Shown here one piece after another: positions 35,627-43,751 of a stretch of 64,000 nucleotides of DNA; the stretch's first letter is position 1; each line of letters starts with the position of its first letter. The notes beneath the pieces are model-generated. The model was given only the letters and a program-made list of their open reading frames with translations. It was not told the DNA's origin and did no database searches. The DNA is taken from contig JBLHGU010000002.1 of assembly GCA_047615875.1 (NCBI GenBank), positions 47,703 through 111,702 of the forward strand, read 5' to 3'. The DNA comes from JBLHGU01 sp047615875. GTDB lineage: Bacteria > Pseudomonadota > Gammaproteobacteria > Arenicellales > CAJQKF01. The position numbers and the translations under genes were made by a program.

Positions 35627-36769
35627 CTACGCGGGTATCTGTTGTAATTGGCTGATCAAAAAATCTGCACTATTTTGCGCACCGCAAAGATCTATCTCCG
35701 GAAGATCAACCGGGTCATCAGAAAATGATTTTTCTACCTCTTCCAGTAATTGCTCGGCGGTTAAATCCTTTTCTCTCAATTGACGAATTCGTTTCAACCC
35801 GGCCATATGTTCGGATCGCATGAGCTGCTCGGTTTCGCCAGCTCCCTCAAAGGGAATTAGTAACGCTGGCGCTGCTGTAACTAATATATCCAGAACAGAA
35901 TTATATCCGGCCTGACAAATACACAGGCTACAACTTGCAAGAAAATCACGATAGTCTGCTCGGTTTCGCTCAACTATAACGTTAGCGGTTGCCATGGAAC
36001 AGAAGTCCTCAAATATGCTGCCTGAAATGCCAGAACCAACCAGAATTCGCCACTGATGATCTGTTCTGGCGAGTGCTGCAGCTTCAATTGCCGTCTGATA
36101 AATTTGTTGCCCAGCAGCTCCACCGCCCGCCGAAACAATGATATCGCCTGTTGCAGTTATGTGATCTAGCGGCCTTGGCACTGGCGCTGCTGCTACATAG
36201 CCTGTGTAATGCAAAAAAGTTTCTATCTCTACAGTGCTAACAAAGCTTTGCTGTAACGAAATGAAACTCTTGTCACCATGAACTAGCACCGCATCGAAAT
36301 ATTGTTTTATGATTTCGCAGCTTTCCAGTTCACGTTTTAACTTACGGCTTTGCAATACATCTCGTATAGAGCAGGCAACAAAAACATCCGGTCGATTTTT
36401 TTCGGCCAGTTTAAGCAGCGCAATTAATTCTAGCCGAAATGCTCTTCTGCCAAATGGAAAGCTCTCTATAAGTACAACTTTCGGAGCTAACTGTTTATAC
36501 AATTCTAGCAACTGGTCTCGGCGTCGTTCAAAAATTGAATCATCAACAGCAATGCCCTCGTCGTTAACAAGCTGACTAAAATCAATTCCTTCACTGCGGA
36601 TAGGTTCGAGCTGGACAACATCAATACCGGGAATATCCAGGATCTTTCCTGGCATGCCGCCAGATACAATAGTTACCGCTTTACCCTGATGAAAAAGCTC
36701 TTCGCTTATCAGCCGTATACGTTGTAGATGACCACTTCCCAGCAGATGTTGAACATAGATAAGAATCAA
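35627..36769 (-). CDS. GT-B glycosyltransferase family protein (MurG/GT28 C-domain-like), first copy
   Basis: A 380-residue cytosolic protein starting MILIYVQHLLGSGHLQRIRL, where the Gly-rich GSGHLQR loop is the acceptor-side motif of this group. The C-domain has IIVSAGGGAAGQQIY, a mid-strand ICQAGYNSVLDIL and PALLIPFEGAGETEQL, matching the nucleotide-sugar-binding GGxNS...P...Q pattern of GT28 C-domains. Its ATG overlaps the end of the upstream paralogue by 4 nt (ATGA), and the GshB-like gene follows. No signal peptide or membrane anchor is seen. Donor and acceptor are unknown. Confidence 0.8.
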   Translation of the reverse strand: MILIYVQHLLGSGHLQRIRLISEELFHQGKAVTIVSGGMPGKILDIPGIDVVQLEPIRSEGIDFSQLVNDEGIAVDDSIFERRRDQLLELYKQLAPKVVLIESFPFGRRAFRLELIALLKLAEKNRPDVFVACSIRDVLQSRKLKRELESCEIIKQYFDAVLVHGDKSFISLQQSFVSTVEIETFLHYTGYVAAAPVPRPLDHITATGDIIVSAGGGAAGQQIYQTAIEAAALARTDHQWRILVGSGISGSIFEDFCSMATANVIVERNRADYRDFLASCSLCICQAGYNSVLDILVTAAPALLIPFEGAGETEQLMRSEHMAGLKRIRQLREKDLTAEQLLEEVEKSFSDDPVDLPEIDLCGAQNSADFLISQLQQIPA

Positions 36770-37989
36770 TGTTTAATGACAGCGTTTGCGGCATCAGGTT
36801 CGACCGCATCCAGCAACTGTTTTACCCAGCCATTTATTGTGTCGAGGCCAGACAGGTATTGCGCAGAAATACGTTCACCAGGCTTTGACTGAGATGGCAG
36901 TCTATTTAAAGCATCCACCATGTCCTGAGTATTACGGTTACCATCTCCATCAAGATACTGTAGTAGACCAAGTTTCTTTGCGCGCCTGGCTCGAATTAAT
37001 TGCTCCTGACGCGGATGAGATCTTGGCACCAGCAATGCACGTTTATCGAAAGACAGGATCTCACAGAAAGTGTTGTAGCCGCCCATTGAAACCACAGCAT
37101 CGGCTCCAGACATAAGAACCTCCATATGTGAGACAAATGTTATAACTTCCACTGTATCCAATCGGTTAATACGTTCCTCAAAGGCATTGCGCTCTCTTAA
37201 GGGCATAAATGGACCCAACACTATTAATGCTGAACGCGGAATCGATTGACCACTTTCGTAGGCGCGCAGAACCCAATCAATCAATTCCTGACCATCACCA
37301 CCTCCGCCAGCAGTCACCAGAAAGTAGGGATTAGCGGGTAAATCACCGGATGCATTTGGCAAAGCAGGTACATGGCGCAAAATATAGCCTGAAAATTTTA
37401 CTGTGCTTTCAACACTATCAGGCAGGCCCACTCCAGATAATGGATTACCCATTGATTCATGACCATAAACCCATACCTGATCGTAATATTTCTCCAATAC
37501 TTCGCTAACCCGCCTCTGATCCCACTCCTTTTTTAGTTTCAGAGGATCATCCATAATGTCGCGCAAGCCCAGAACCAGCTGGCAATTTTGCTCCTTTAAC
37601 AATTCCAGAGTCGACAATACTTCACCACGCAAACCTAACGGCTCTTTATCCACCAGAAATAAATGCGGTTTAAAAATTCGCGCTGTGTGATTGATTATTG
37701 AAGAACGAATCGACAATGTTTGCGCAATATCAATATGCTCATTCAGTGATGTGTAGTCGCCGTTGTATAACTTAACAACACTCGGAATTCGCACAAAATC
37801 GACCCGGGCTTTGAAATCAAAACTACCTATTATCGGCGAGCCGGAAAGAATTAAAACCCGAATACCCTTAAATCGATCAACCAGAGAATGTGCGATTTCC
37901 CGGCATCGTCTGAGGTGACCAAGACCAAAGGAATCATGGCTATAAATTAGCACACGCGCATTATCCAGCCTGTTTGGGAACGTATTCAT
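36766..37989 (-). CDS. GT-B glycosyltransferase family protein, second copy
   Basis: A 407-residue protein starting ARVLIYSHDSFGLGHLRRCREI after a short leader. GLGHLRR again is the N-domain motif, and FLVTAGGGGDGQELIDW, VSMGGYNTFCEILSF and LLVPRSHPRQEQLIRA form the sugar-nucleotide-binding C-domain. It resembles its neighbour domain for domain, so the pair probably arose by duplication and now work in sequence or as a heteromer (inference). It is the first gene of the three-gene minus-strand unit, with its promoter expected in the 100-nt gap shared with the divergent cyclase gene. Confidence 0.8.
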   Translation of the reverse strand: MNTFPNRLDNARVLIYSHDSFGLGHLRRCREIAHSLVDRFKGIRVLILSGSPIIGSFDFKARVDFVRIPSVVKLYNGDYTSLNEHIDIAQTLSIRSSIINHTARIFKPHLFLVDKEPLGLRGEVLSTLELLKEQNCQLVLGLRDIMDDPLKLKKEWDQRRVSEVLEKYYDQVWVYGHESMGNPLSGVGLPDSVESTVKFSGYILRHVPALPNASGDLPANPYFLVTAGGGGDGQELIDWVLRAYESGQSIPRSALIVLGPFMPLRERNAFEERINRLDTVEVITFVSHMEVLMSGADAVVSMGGYNTFCEILSFDKRALLVPRSHPRQEQLIRARRAKKLGLLQYLDGDGNRNTQDMVDALNRLPSQSKPGERISAQYLSGLDTINGWVKQLLDAVEPDAANAVIKH

Positions 37990-38090
37990 TTCTTTTTCAA
38001 CGGCAAAAGGGATTAATATAGAACTTGTTTGATACTAAAAATGTCTTATGCAACAACCATTCCCACCAACACTGTTATAACCTGTCGTGT

Positions 38091-39428
38091 ATGAATATTT
38101 TATGGCGTTTGCATCATTGGCTGGAAGGTACGTCGCTCACGTCGGATCTTCCACAAAGGGTACAAGATACAATAAAAAAGCAGCAAGATGCCAGTGAAAT
38201 ACTGATTAGCTGGATACAACTCGCCGTAATTTTGACATTTGCGACGCTATACGCCATCTCACCCAAAGCTTTTTCAGACGACATTATGCTTACCCCGGTC
38301 CCATGGGCCATCGGTTTATATCTAATTTTTACCGTCATACGGGTAGTACTTGCACATTTATTCTATCTACCGCGATGGCTATTGTGGATTTCCGTTGCTC
38401 TGGATGTAGTTTTATTAATGGGACTGATCTGGACGTTTCACATTCAATATGAGCAACCGCCTTCGTTTTATCTGAAAGCACCCACGATACTCTATGTGTT
38501 TATATTCATCTCCATTCGCGCACTGCGCTTCGATCCTGGATTTGTAGTACTTTCTGGCGTGGCAGCAGCACTGGGGTGGCTGGTAATGGTCAGCTACGCA
38601 ATCATTAATGCACCGATAGAGGTTTCGATCACAAGAGATTACATTCAATATATGACCTCAAACGATATTCTAATCGGCGCAGAATTCGACAAAATTATTT
38701 CCATATTGGTGGTAACCGCGATATTGACTATTGGTATTACGCGGGCAAGAAACCGGCTTGTCTCGGAAATTGCAGTGGCATCTGTAGCTAGCGATCTTTC
38801 GCGCTTCCTGCCCTCTCAGGTGGTCGACCAGGTTACCCGCTCGGCTACACGAATGGAAACCGGATACTGCGAATCCGGCCAGGCAACTATCCTGTTTTTT
38901 GATATTGAAGCGTTTACAAAAATTAGCGAACAACTGGCTCCGCAACAACTAGTGGCAACTCTGAACGACTACTTCGAGACCGTTGCGGCACCCATTAGCA
39001 AACATGGTGGGGTTATTTGTCAGTTCCAGGGTGATGCAGTTCTCGCCAGTTTCAACATACCCCAAAAAGATGAAAATCACGCCGAGAAGGCCATACTTGC
39101 GGCAATCGAGATTCTCCAGGAAGTTGCCAACAGGCGCTTCAATGGCGTTGAATTAAGTATACGGATTGGCATTAATACCGGTTCCATCGTAGGTGGCCTG
39201 GTCGGTACAAAAAATCAGGTCGGTTACACAATACACGGCAATGCGGTCAATCTTGCTTCGCGACTGGAGCAACTCAATAAAGTGACTGACACGCGGATAT
39301 TAATATCAGAATCAACATTCAATCTGGCTCCAACCTGTCAGGGACACTTGAGATCTCTTGATGCCCAGGAAATTCGCGGCCAGAAAGAACCTGTACAGGT
39401 TTACACGCTGGCAACGAATATCAATTAA
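38091..39428 (+). CDS. membrane-bound class III adenylate/guanylate cyclase
   Basis: A 445-residue protein. About five or six membrane helices occupy residues 40-220 (for example WIQLAVILTFATLYAI and LLWISVALDVVLLMGLIWTF). The cyclase domain follows: ATILFFDIEAFTKISEQL with the first metal Asp, QFQGDAVLASFN with the second, and GLVGTKNQVGYTIHGNAVNLASRLEQ. This is the membrane-6TM plus cyclase architecture. The frame opens at a TTG at 38025, but the ATG at 38091 (MNILWRLHHWLEG) is the better start. It is divergent from the glycosyltransferase-GshB unit. Confidence 0.87.
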   Translation: MNILWRLHHWLEGTSLTSDLPQRVQDTIKKQQDASEILISWIQLAVILTFATLYAISPKAFSDDIMLTPVPWAIGLYLIFTVIRVVLAHLFYLPRWLLWISVALDVVLLMGLIWTFHIQYEQPPSFYLKAPTILYVFIFISIRALRFDPGFVVLSGVAAALGWLVMVSYAIINAPIEVSITRDYIQYMTSNDILIGAEFDKIISILVVTAILTIGITRARNRLVSEIAVASVASDLSRFLPSQVVDQVTRSATRMETGYCESGQATILFFDIEAFTKISEQLAPQQLVATLNDYFETVAAPISKHGGVICQFQGDAVLASFNIPQKDENHAEKAILAAIEILQEVANRRFNGVELSIRIGINTGSIVGGLVGTKNQVGYTIHGNAVNLASRLEQLNKVTDTRILISESTFNLAPTCQGHLRSLDAQEIRGQKEPVQVYTLATNIN

Positions 39429-39525
39429 CACCGATTATCCAGTATATCTGACAAAGTGACGCACAAGGTCTCCCAATCTTGGGGTAACCACGAATAGTGC
39501 TAAACGAGAATTCTTTATTCCTCCC

Positions 39526-39555
39526 ATTTATCAATCACTTAATTGATTGATAAAT
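39526..39555. terminator. 12-bp AT-rich inverted repeat between convergent genes
   Basis: A perfect inverted repeat, ATTTATCAATCA (39526-39537) and TGATTGATAAAT (39544-39555), with a 6-nt loop. It lies between the cyclase stop and the prpE stop. The stem is AT-rich, so it would be a weak terminator in either direction; a protein-binding palindrome is an alternative. Confidence 0.5.
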
Positions 39556-39575
39556 TTCGACTTTACAGAGCTTCG

Positions 39576-41474
39576 TTAACTTTTAGGAAAGCCCGCCTGT
39601 TTCAATGATTCGGTAATCTCATCTAGAATTATCGGGTCGTCGATAGTTGCGGGCATTTTCCACTCTTCACCATCAGCAATTTTACGCATGGTACCGCGCA
39701 GAATTTTCCCGGAACGTGTCTTTGGCAATCGCTTCACAACCATAGCCTGCTTAAATGCGGCAACGGGCCCAATTCGTTCACGAACCATGCGTACGACACC
39801 GGCAACGATCTTTTCATCGGGCGTCTCAACACCTGCATTTAAAACCAGAAAGCCTAGTGGAATCTGACCTTTCAAGGCATCTGCCACACCGGTTACAGCG
39901 CATTCTGCAACTTCAGGATGATCAGCAAGTACTTCTTCCATGGCGCCAGTGGATAGCCGGTGTCCGGCAACATTGATAATGTCATCGGTGCGGGACATGA
40001 TAAAGGCGTATCCATCCGCATCAATAATTCCAGCATCCGAGGTATTGTAATACCCGGGAAAATCCTTCAAATAAGAGTCAAAGTGACGCTGACGGGCATT
40101 CCACAAGGTTGGAAATGTACCGGGAGGCAGCGGCAATTTAACCGCCAACGTACCTATCTCACCAGCAGCAACAGGCTTTCCACTGTCATCAAGCACCTGT
40201 AAATTCCAGCCAGGTACGGGTAATGTTGGAGAGCCTTCCTTGATCGGCAATTCTTCAATCCCTACACAGCTTGAGCAAATTGACCAGCCGGTTTCGGTCT
40301 GCCACCAGTGATCGATGACTGGCACTTTCAGCTTGTCTTCTGCCCAATGCAAAGTATCCGGGTCAAGTCGCTCGCCAGCCAGGAACAAATGCCTTAAACA
40401 ACTAATATCGTGATTGCCTATCAGAACACCCTGGGGATCTTCTTTCTTGATCGCTCGAAATGCCGTAGGGGCGGTAAATAGGACTCGAACATTGTACTCT
40501 TCGATAACCCGCCAAAAGGTGCTGGCGTCCGGAGTACCCACCGGCTTGCCCTCGAATACCAGCGTCGTACAGCCAGCGAATAAGGGCGCATAAGCGATAT
40601 AGGAATGCCCTACCACCCAGCCAACGTCAGATGCTGCCCAATACACTTCACCGGGTTCCATGTTGTAAATATTTTTCATGGTCCAGTGCAATGCTACGGC
40701 GTGACCACCGTTATCTCGAACCACACCTTTTGGCTGACCAGTGGTACCGGAGGTATACAAAATATATAGTGGGTCGGTAGCGGCTACCGGAACACAATCT
40801 GCCGGAGCCACATCTTGCATGCTGCTGGCCCAATCGACATCTCTACCTGGCTGCATCGATGCTTCCACCTGGGGACGCTGCAAAATCACACAGTGCCGGG
40901 GTTTATGAGTGGCAATATTGATCGCCTCATCCAGCAATGGCTTATATTCTATGGTTTTTCCAGGCTCAAGACCGCAAGAAGCTGAAACAAGCACTACCGG
41001 AGTGGCATCATCAATACGAACTGCCAATTCATTGGCAGCGAAACCACCGAACACCACTGAATGAACTGCGCCAAGACGTGCGCAGGCTAACATTGAAAAA
41101 ACCGCTTCTGGAACCATGGGCATGTATATTATTACCCGGTCGCCCTTACTAACGCCGCAGTCCCTTAGAACGCCAGCAAATCGTGATACCTGATCGAGCA
41201 AATCGCTGTAAGTGTAGGTAGCCTTGTTGCCGGTTATTGGACTATCGTAAATAAGCGCCAACTGTTCCCCAAGACCATTATTGACATGACGATCGACAGC
41301 GTTAAAGCATGTGTTGAGTTCGCCGCCAGCAAACCAGCGATAGAATGGTGCGTCGTTTTTGTCCAGCACACTATCCCATTTTTTTATCCAATCTATTGAT
41401 TCGGCGGCATCTGCCCAAAATTCCTCAGGAGCGTTTACAGAACGCTGATAGACCGCTTCAAATGTGTCTCCCAT
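39576..41474 (-). CDS. prpE: propionyl-CoA synthetase
   Basis: A 632-residue acyl-adenylate-forming ligase that activates propionate. It starts FEAVYQRSVNAPEEFWADAAESIDW, typical of PrpE/Acs. The P-loop YILYTSGTTGQPKGVVRDNGGH is near residue 237; the DNGGH spelling marks the propionyl-CoA branch. HWWQTETGW is motif A5-like, and the C-terminal lysine is in PKTRSGKILRGTMR, the usual acetylation site. It feeds the pccBA/mutase route encoded 15-20 kb upstream. It has its own promoter candidate about 120 nt upstream and is divergent from a crotonase gene. Confidence 0.93.
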   Translation of the reverse strand: MGDTFEAVYQRSVNAPEEFWADAAESIDWIKKWDSVLDKNDAPFYRWFAGGELNTCFNAVDRHVNNGLGEQLALIYDSPITGNKATYTYSDLLDQVSRFAGVLRDCGVSKGDRVIIYMPMVPEAVFSMLACARLGAVHSVVFGGFAANELAVRIDDATPVVLVSASCGLEPGKTIEYKPLLDEAINIATHKPRHCVILQRPQVEASMQPGRDVDWASSMQDVAPADCVPVAATDPLYILYTSGTTGQPKGVVRDNGGHAVALHWTMKNIYNMEPGEVYWAASDVGWVVGHSYIAYAPLFAGCTTLVFEGKPVGTPDASTFWRVIEEYNVRVLFTAPTAFRAIKKEDPQGVLIGNHDISCLRHLFLAGERLDPDTLHWAEDKLKVPVIDHWWQTETGWSICSSCVGIEELPIKEGSPTLPVPGWNLQVLDDSGKPVAAGEIGTLAVKLPLPPGTFPTLWNARQRHFDSYLKDFPGYYNTSDAGIIDADGYAFIMSRTDDIINVAGHRLSTGAMEEVLADHPEVAECAVTGVADALKGQIPLGFLVLNAGVETPDEKIVAGVVRMVRERIGPVAAFKQAMVVKRLPKTRSGKILRGTMRKIADGEEWKMPATIDDPIILDEITESLKQAGFPKS

Positions 41475-41602
41475 ATATACCCCAGCTTTGCTATTAGTGA
41501 TGATAGTTATGAATCGGCAATAGGCCCGATTAAACTGTGCGCCTTGAACAGGCTATGCACGAGCATGGTTAGCACCGACCGGCAGTGTAACAAACAATTA
41601 CA

Positions 41603-41631
41603 ATTATAAAATAAATGCGCGCTATTGGCTA
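41603..41631 (-). promoter_or_regulatory. sigma70-type promoter candidate for prpE
   Basis: On the minus strand TAGCCA (-35, complement of 41626-41631) is followed after exactly 17 nt by TATAAT (-10, complement of 41603-41608). The -10 is perfect and the -35 matches four of six consensus positions. This leaves a 5' leader of about 120 nt before the prpE ATG, in which I see no known riboswitch. Confidence 0.5.
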
Positions 41632-41768
41632 AAATAGTCTGCAAATATCCAGGTTGTCTTTGATTTGAACACAGGGCAGACGTTATTATGCCGCTTCAGG
41701 TGGAAATATATTGCATTAAAGCCGATGTCATAAATTTCCTGGATATTCACTATTAATAATATACCTTA

Positions 41769-42545
41769 ATGACCTATAACACCCTTATTGTAAAAATTGA
41801 TGGGCCTGTTGGCATCGTCACGTTGAATCGTCCCAAAGCTCTGAATGCGCTTAGCGACGAACTAATGAATGAGCTTACCGACGCATTGGAAAGCCTCGAG
41901 ACGAATGACGACATTGGTGCCATTGTGTTAACTGGCAGTCAAAAAGCATTTGCTGCAGGTGCAGACATAAACGAGCTGAAACAGTACGACCATATGGATG
42001 CGTATTACAGCAATTTGCTCACACGCAACTGGGAAAAAGCCGCGCGTTGCCGCAAACCTGTAATAGCAGCTGTAGCAGGTTACGCGTTAGGCGGCGGATG
42101 CGAACTGGCTATGATGTGTGACTTTATTCTGGCGGCAGAAAACGCAAAGTTTGGCCAACCCGAAGTCAGTATCGGGGTCATTCCCGGGGCCGGCGGAACC
42201 CAGCGTCTGACACGCTTCGTTGGCAAATCGAAGGCCATGGAAATGTGTCTTACTGGACGCATGATGGATGCCGTAGAAGCCGAACGTTGTGGACTGGTAA
42301 GTCGAATTGTCGCTACGGAAGATTTGCTTGAAGAAGCTGTTAACACGGCACGAAAAATTGCCGAGACTTCCCGTCCTGCCATTATGGCAACCAAGGAAAT
42401 GGTTAATCGTGCCTACGAAACCACCCTTAGTGAAGGAATTTTATTTGAACGAAGAACCTTCCACAGTATGTTTGGCAATCAGGACAAAGACGAAGGCATG
42501 CAGGCGTTTCTGGAAAAACGTAAACCCGAATGGAAGCATCGCTGA
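41769..42545 (+). CDS. enoyl-CoA hydratase (crotonase family)
   Basis: A 258-residue crotonase hydrating 2-trans-enoyl-CoA. The first oxyanion segment is KAFAAGADINELKQ (about 60-73); GYALGGGCELAMMCDFILAAENAKFGQPEVSIGVIPGAGGTQRL (about 101-144, shown in parts) carries both catalytic Glu residues, in GGGCEL and QPEVSIG. It matches short-chain FadB1x/PaaF-like hydratases; the exact pathway is uncertain. Its TGA is directly followed by the GTG of mtnA with no gap, implying co-transcription. Confidence 0.9.
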   Translation: MTYNTLIVKIDGPVGIVTLNRPKALNALSDELMNELTDALESLETNDDIGAIVLTGSQKAFAAGADINELKQYDHMDAYYSNLLTRNWEKAARCRKPVIAAVAGYALGGGCELAMMCDFILAAENAKFGQPEVSIGVIPGAGGTQRLTRFVGKSKAMEMCLTGRMMDAVEAERCGLVSRIVATEDLLEEAVNTARKIAETSRPAIMATKEMVNRAYETTLSEGILFERRTFHSMFGNQDKDEGMQAFLEKRKPEWKHR

Positions 42546-43616
42546 GTGTTTGTTAACGGCAAGCCACAGCGATCTATCTGGCAAGATCGCCGAACAGGCG
42601 TCGTTCAGATAATTGATCAAACTCAGTTGCCCCACAAGCTCAAGATTGTCGAGCTGATTTGTTTGAATGACGCGGTAAAGGCAATAGCTATCATGCAGGT
42701 CAGGGGCGCGCCGTTAATTGGGGCCACAGCCGCCTATGGTATTGCCCTGGCAATGGATGGTCAGAGCGATTTAAAGACTTTACAAATGGCTAGACAACAC
42801 CTTTATGAAGCCAGGCCAACTGCAGTGAATCTTCGTTGGGCGCTAGATCGTATGCAGCATACACTGGATAATTGTAGTCCGACAGATTGGTCCCGAATTG
42901 CCTGGCAGGAAGCCCGAAGAATTGCCGATGAAGATGTAGCGACAAATTCAGCCATTGGAGATAACGGTTGCCAGCTCCTTAGAGAGATATCTGAACACAA
43001 ACCGGTGGGTGAGCCCATTAACATCTTGACCCATTGCAACGCCGGCTGGCTTGCCACAGTAGACTGGGGTACCGCTCTTGCACCAATTTACAAAGCTCAT
43101 GATGCGGGACTAAACATCCACGTTTGGGTCGATGAAACCCGTCCGCGTAACCAGGGAGCGTCACTGACAACCTGGGAACTCAGCAATCATGGCGTAGCCA
43201 ATACACTCATCGTCGACAACGCCGGAGGCCACCTGATGCAACGGGGCCAGGTAGATCTGTGTATTGTCGGCAGCGATCGCACCACACTCAACGGTGATGT
43301 GTGTAACAAAATTGGTACTTACCTGAAAGCGCTGGCAGCCTTCGATAATCAAGTTCCTTTCTACGTTGCATTGCCACGATCGACGGTAGATAGCACTTTG
43401 GAGCATGGTATGGATATTCCCATTGAGGAACGCGGTGGCGATGAAGTGACAAAGATTCAGGGCCAAAGGTCAGATGGCATTATTGATCAGGTGTCTCTGG
43501 TTGGCATAAACACCTTAGCCTGTAATCCAGCCTTTGATGTCACACCGGCCAGATTAATTAGTGGTTATATTTGCGAAACCGGCGTTAGTAATGAGATAAA
43601 AACCTTGTTGAACTGA
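42546..43616 (+). CDS. mtnA: S-methyl-5-thioribose-1-phosphate isomerase
   Basis: A 356-residue aldose-ketose isomerase of the methionine salvage pathway (eIF2B-alpha-like fold). Key segments are MQVRGAPLIGATAAYG (about 49-64), ILTHCNAGWLATVDWGTAL with the catalytic Cys, VWVDETRPRNQGAS, and DLCIVGSDRTTLNGDVCNKIGTY with the catalytic Asp. GTG at 42546 abuts the preceding stop. Other mtn genes are not in the window; in many Gammaproteobacteria MtnA stands apart from them. Confidence 0.94.
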   Translation: MFVNGKPQRSIWQDRRTGVVQIIDQTQLPHKLKIVELICLNDAVKAIAIMQVRGAPLIGATAAYGIALAMDGQSDLKTLQMARQHLYEARPTAVNLRWALDRMQHTLDNCSPTDWSRIAWQEARRIADEDVATNSAIGDNGCQLLREISEHKPVGEPINILTHCNAGWLATVDWGTALAPIYKAHDAGLNIHVWVDETRPRNQGASLTTWELSNHGVANTLIVDNAGGHLMQRGQVDLCIVGSDRTTLNGDVCNKIGTYLKALAAFDNQVPFYVALPRSTVDSTLEHGMDIPIEERGGDEVTKIQGQRSDGIIDQVSLVGINTLACNPAFDVTPARLISGYICETGVSNEIKTLLN

Positions 43617-43751
43617 ACAAATTGGATTATCAAATAAATTCAAAAACGGGTTACCATCTAGTAAATACTGCTAATCTTGCATAACAATCATGGGATTACG
43701 CAAGTTACAGCTTTGTTTTTCTTGAATTAAACCCATAAAATCAGGTCCAAG

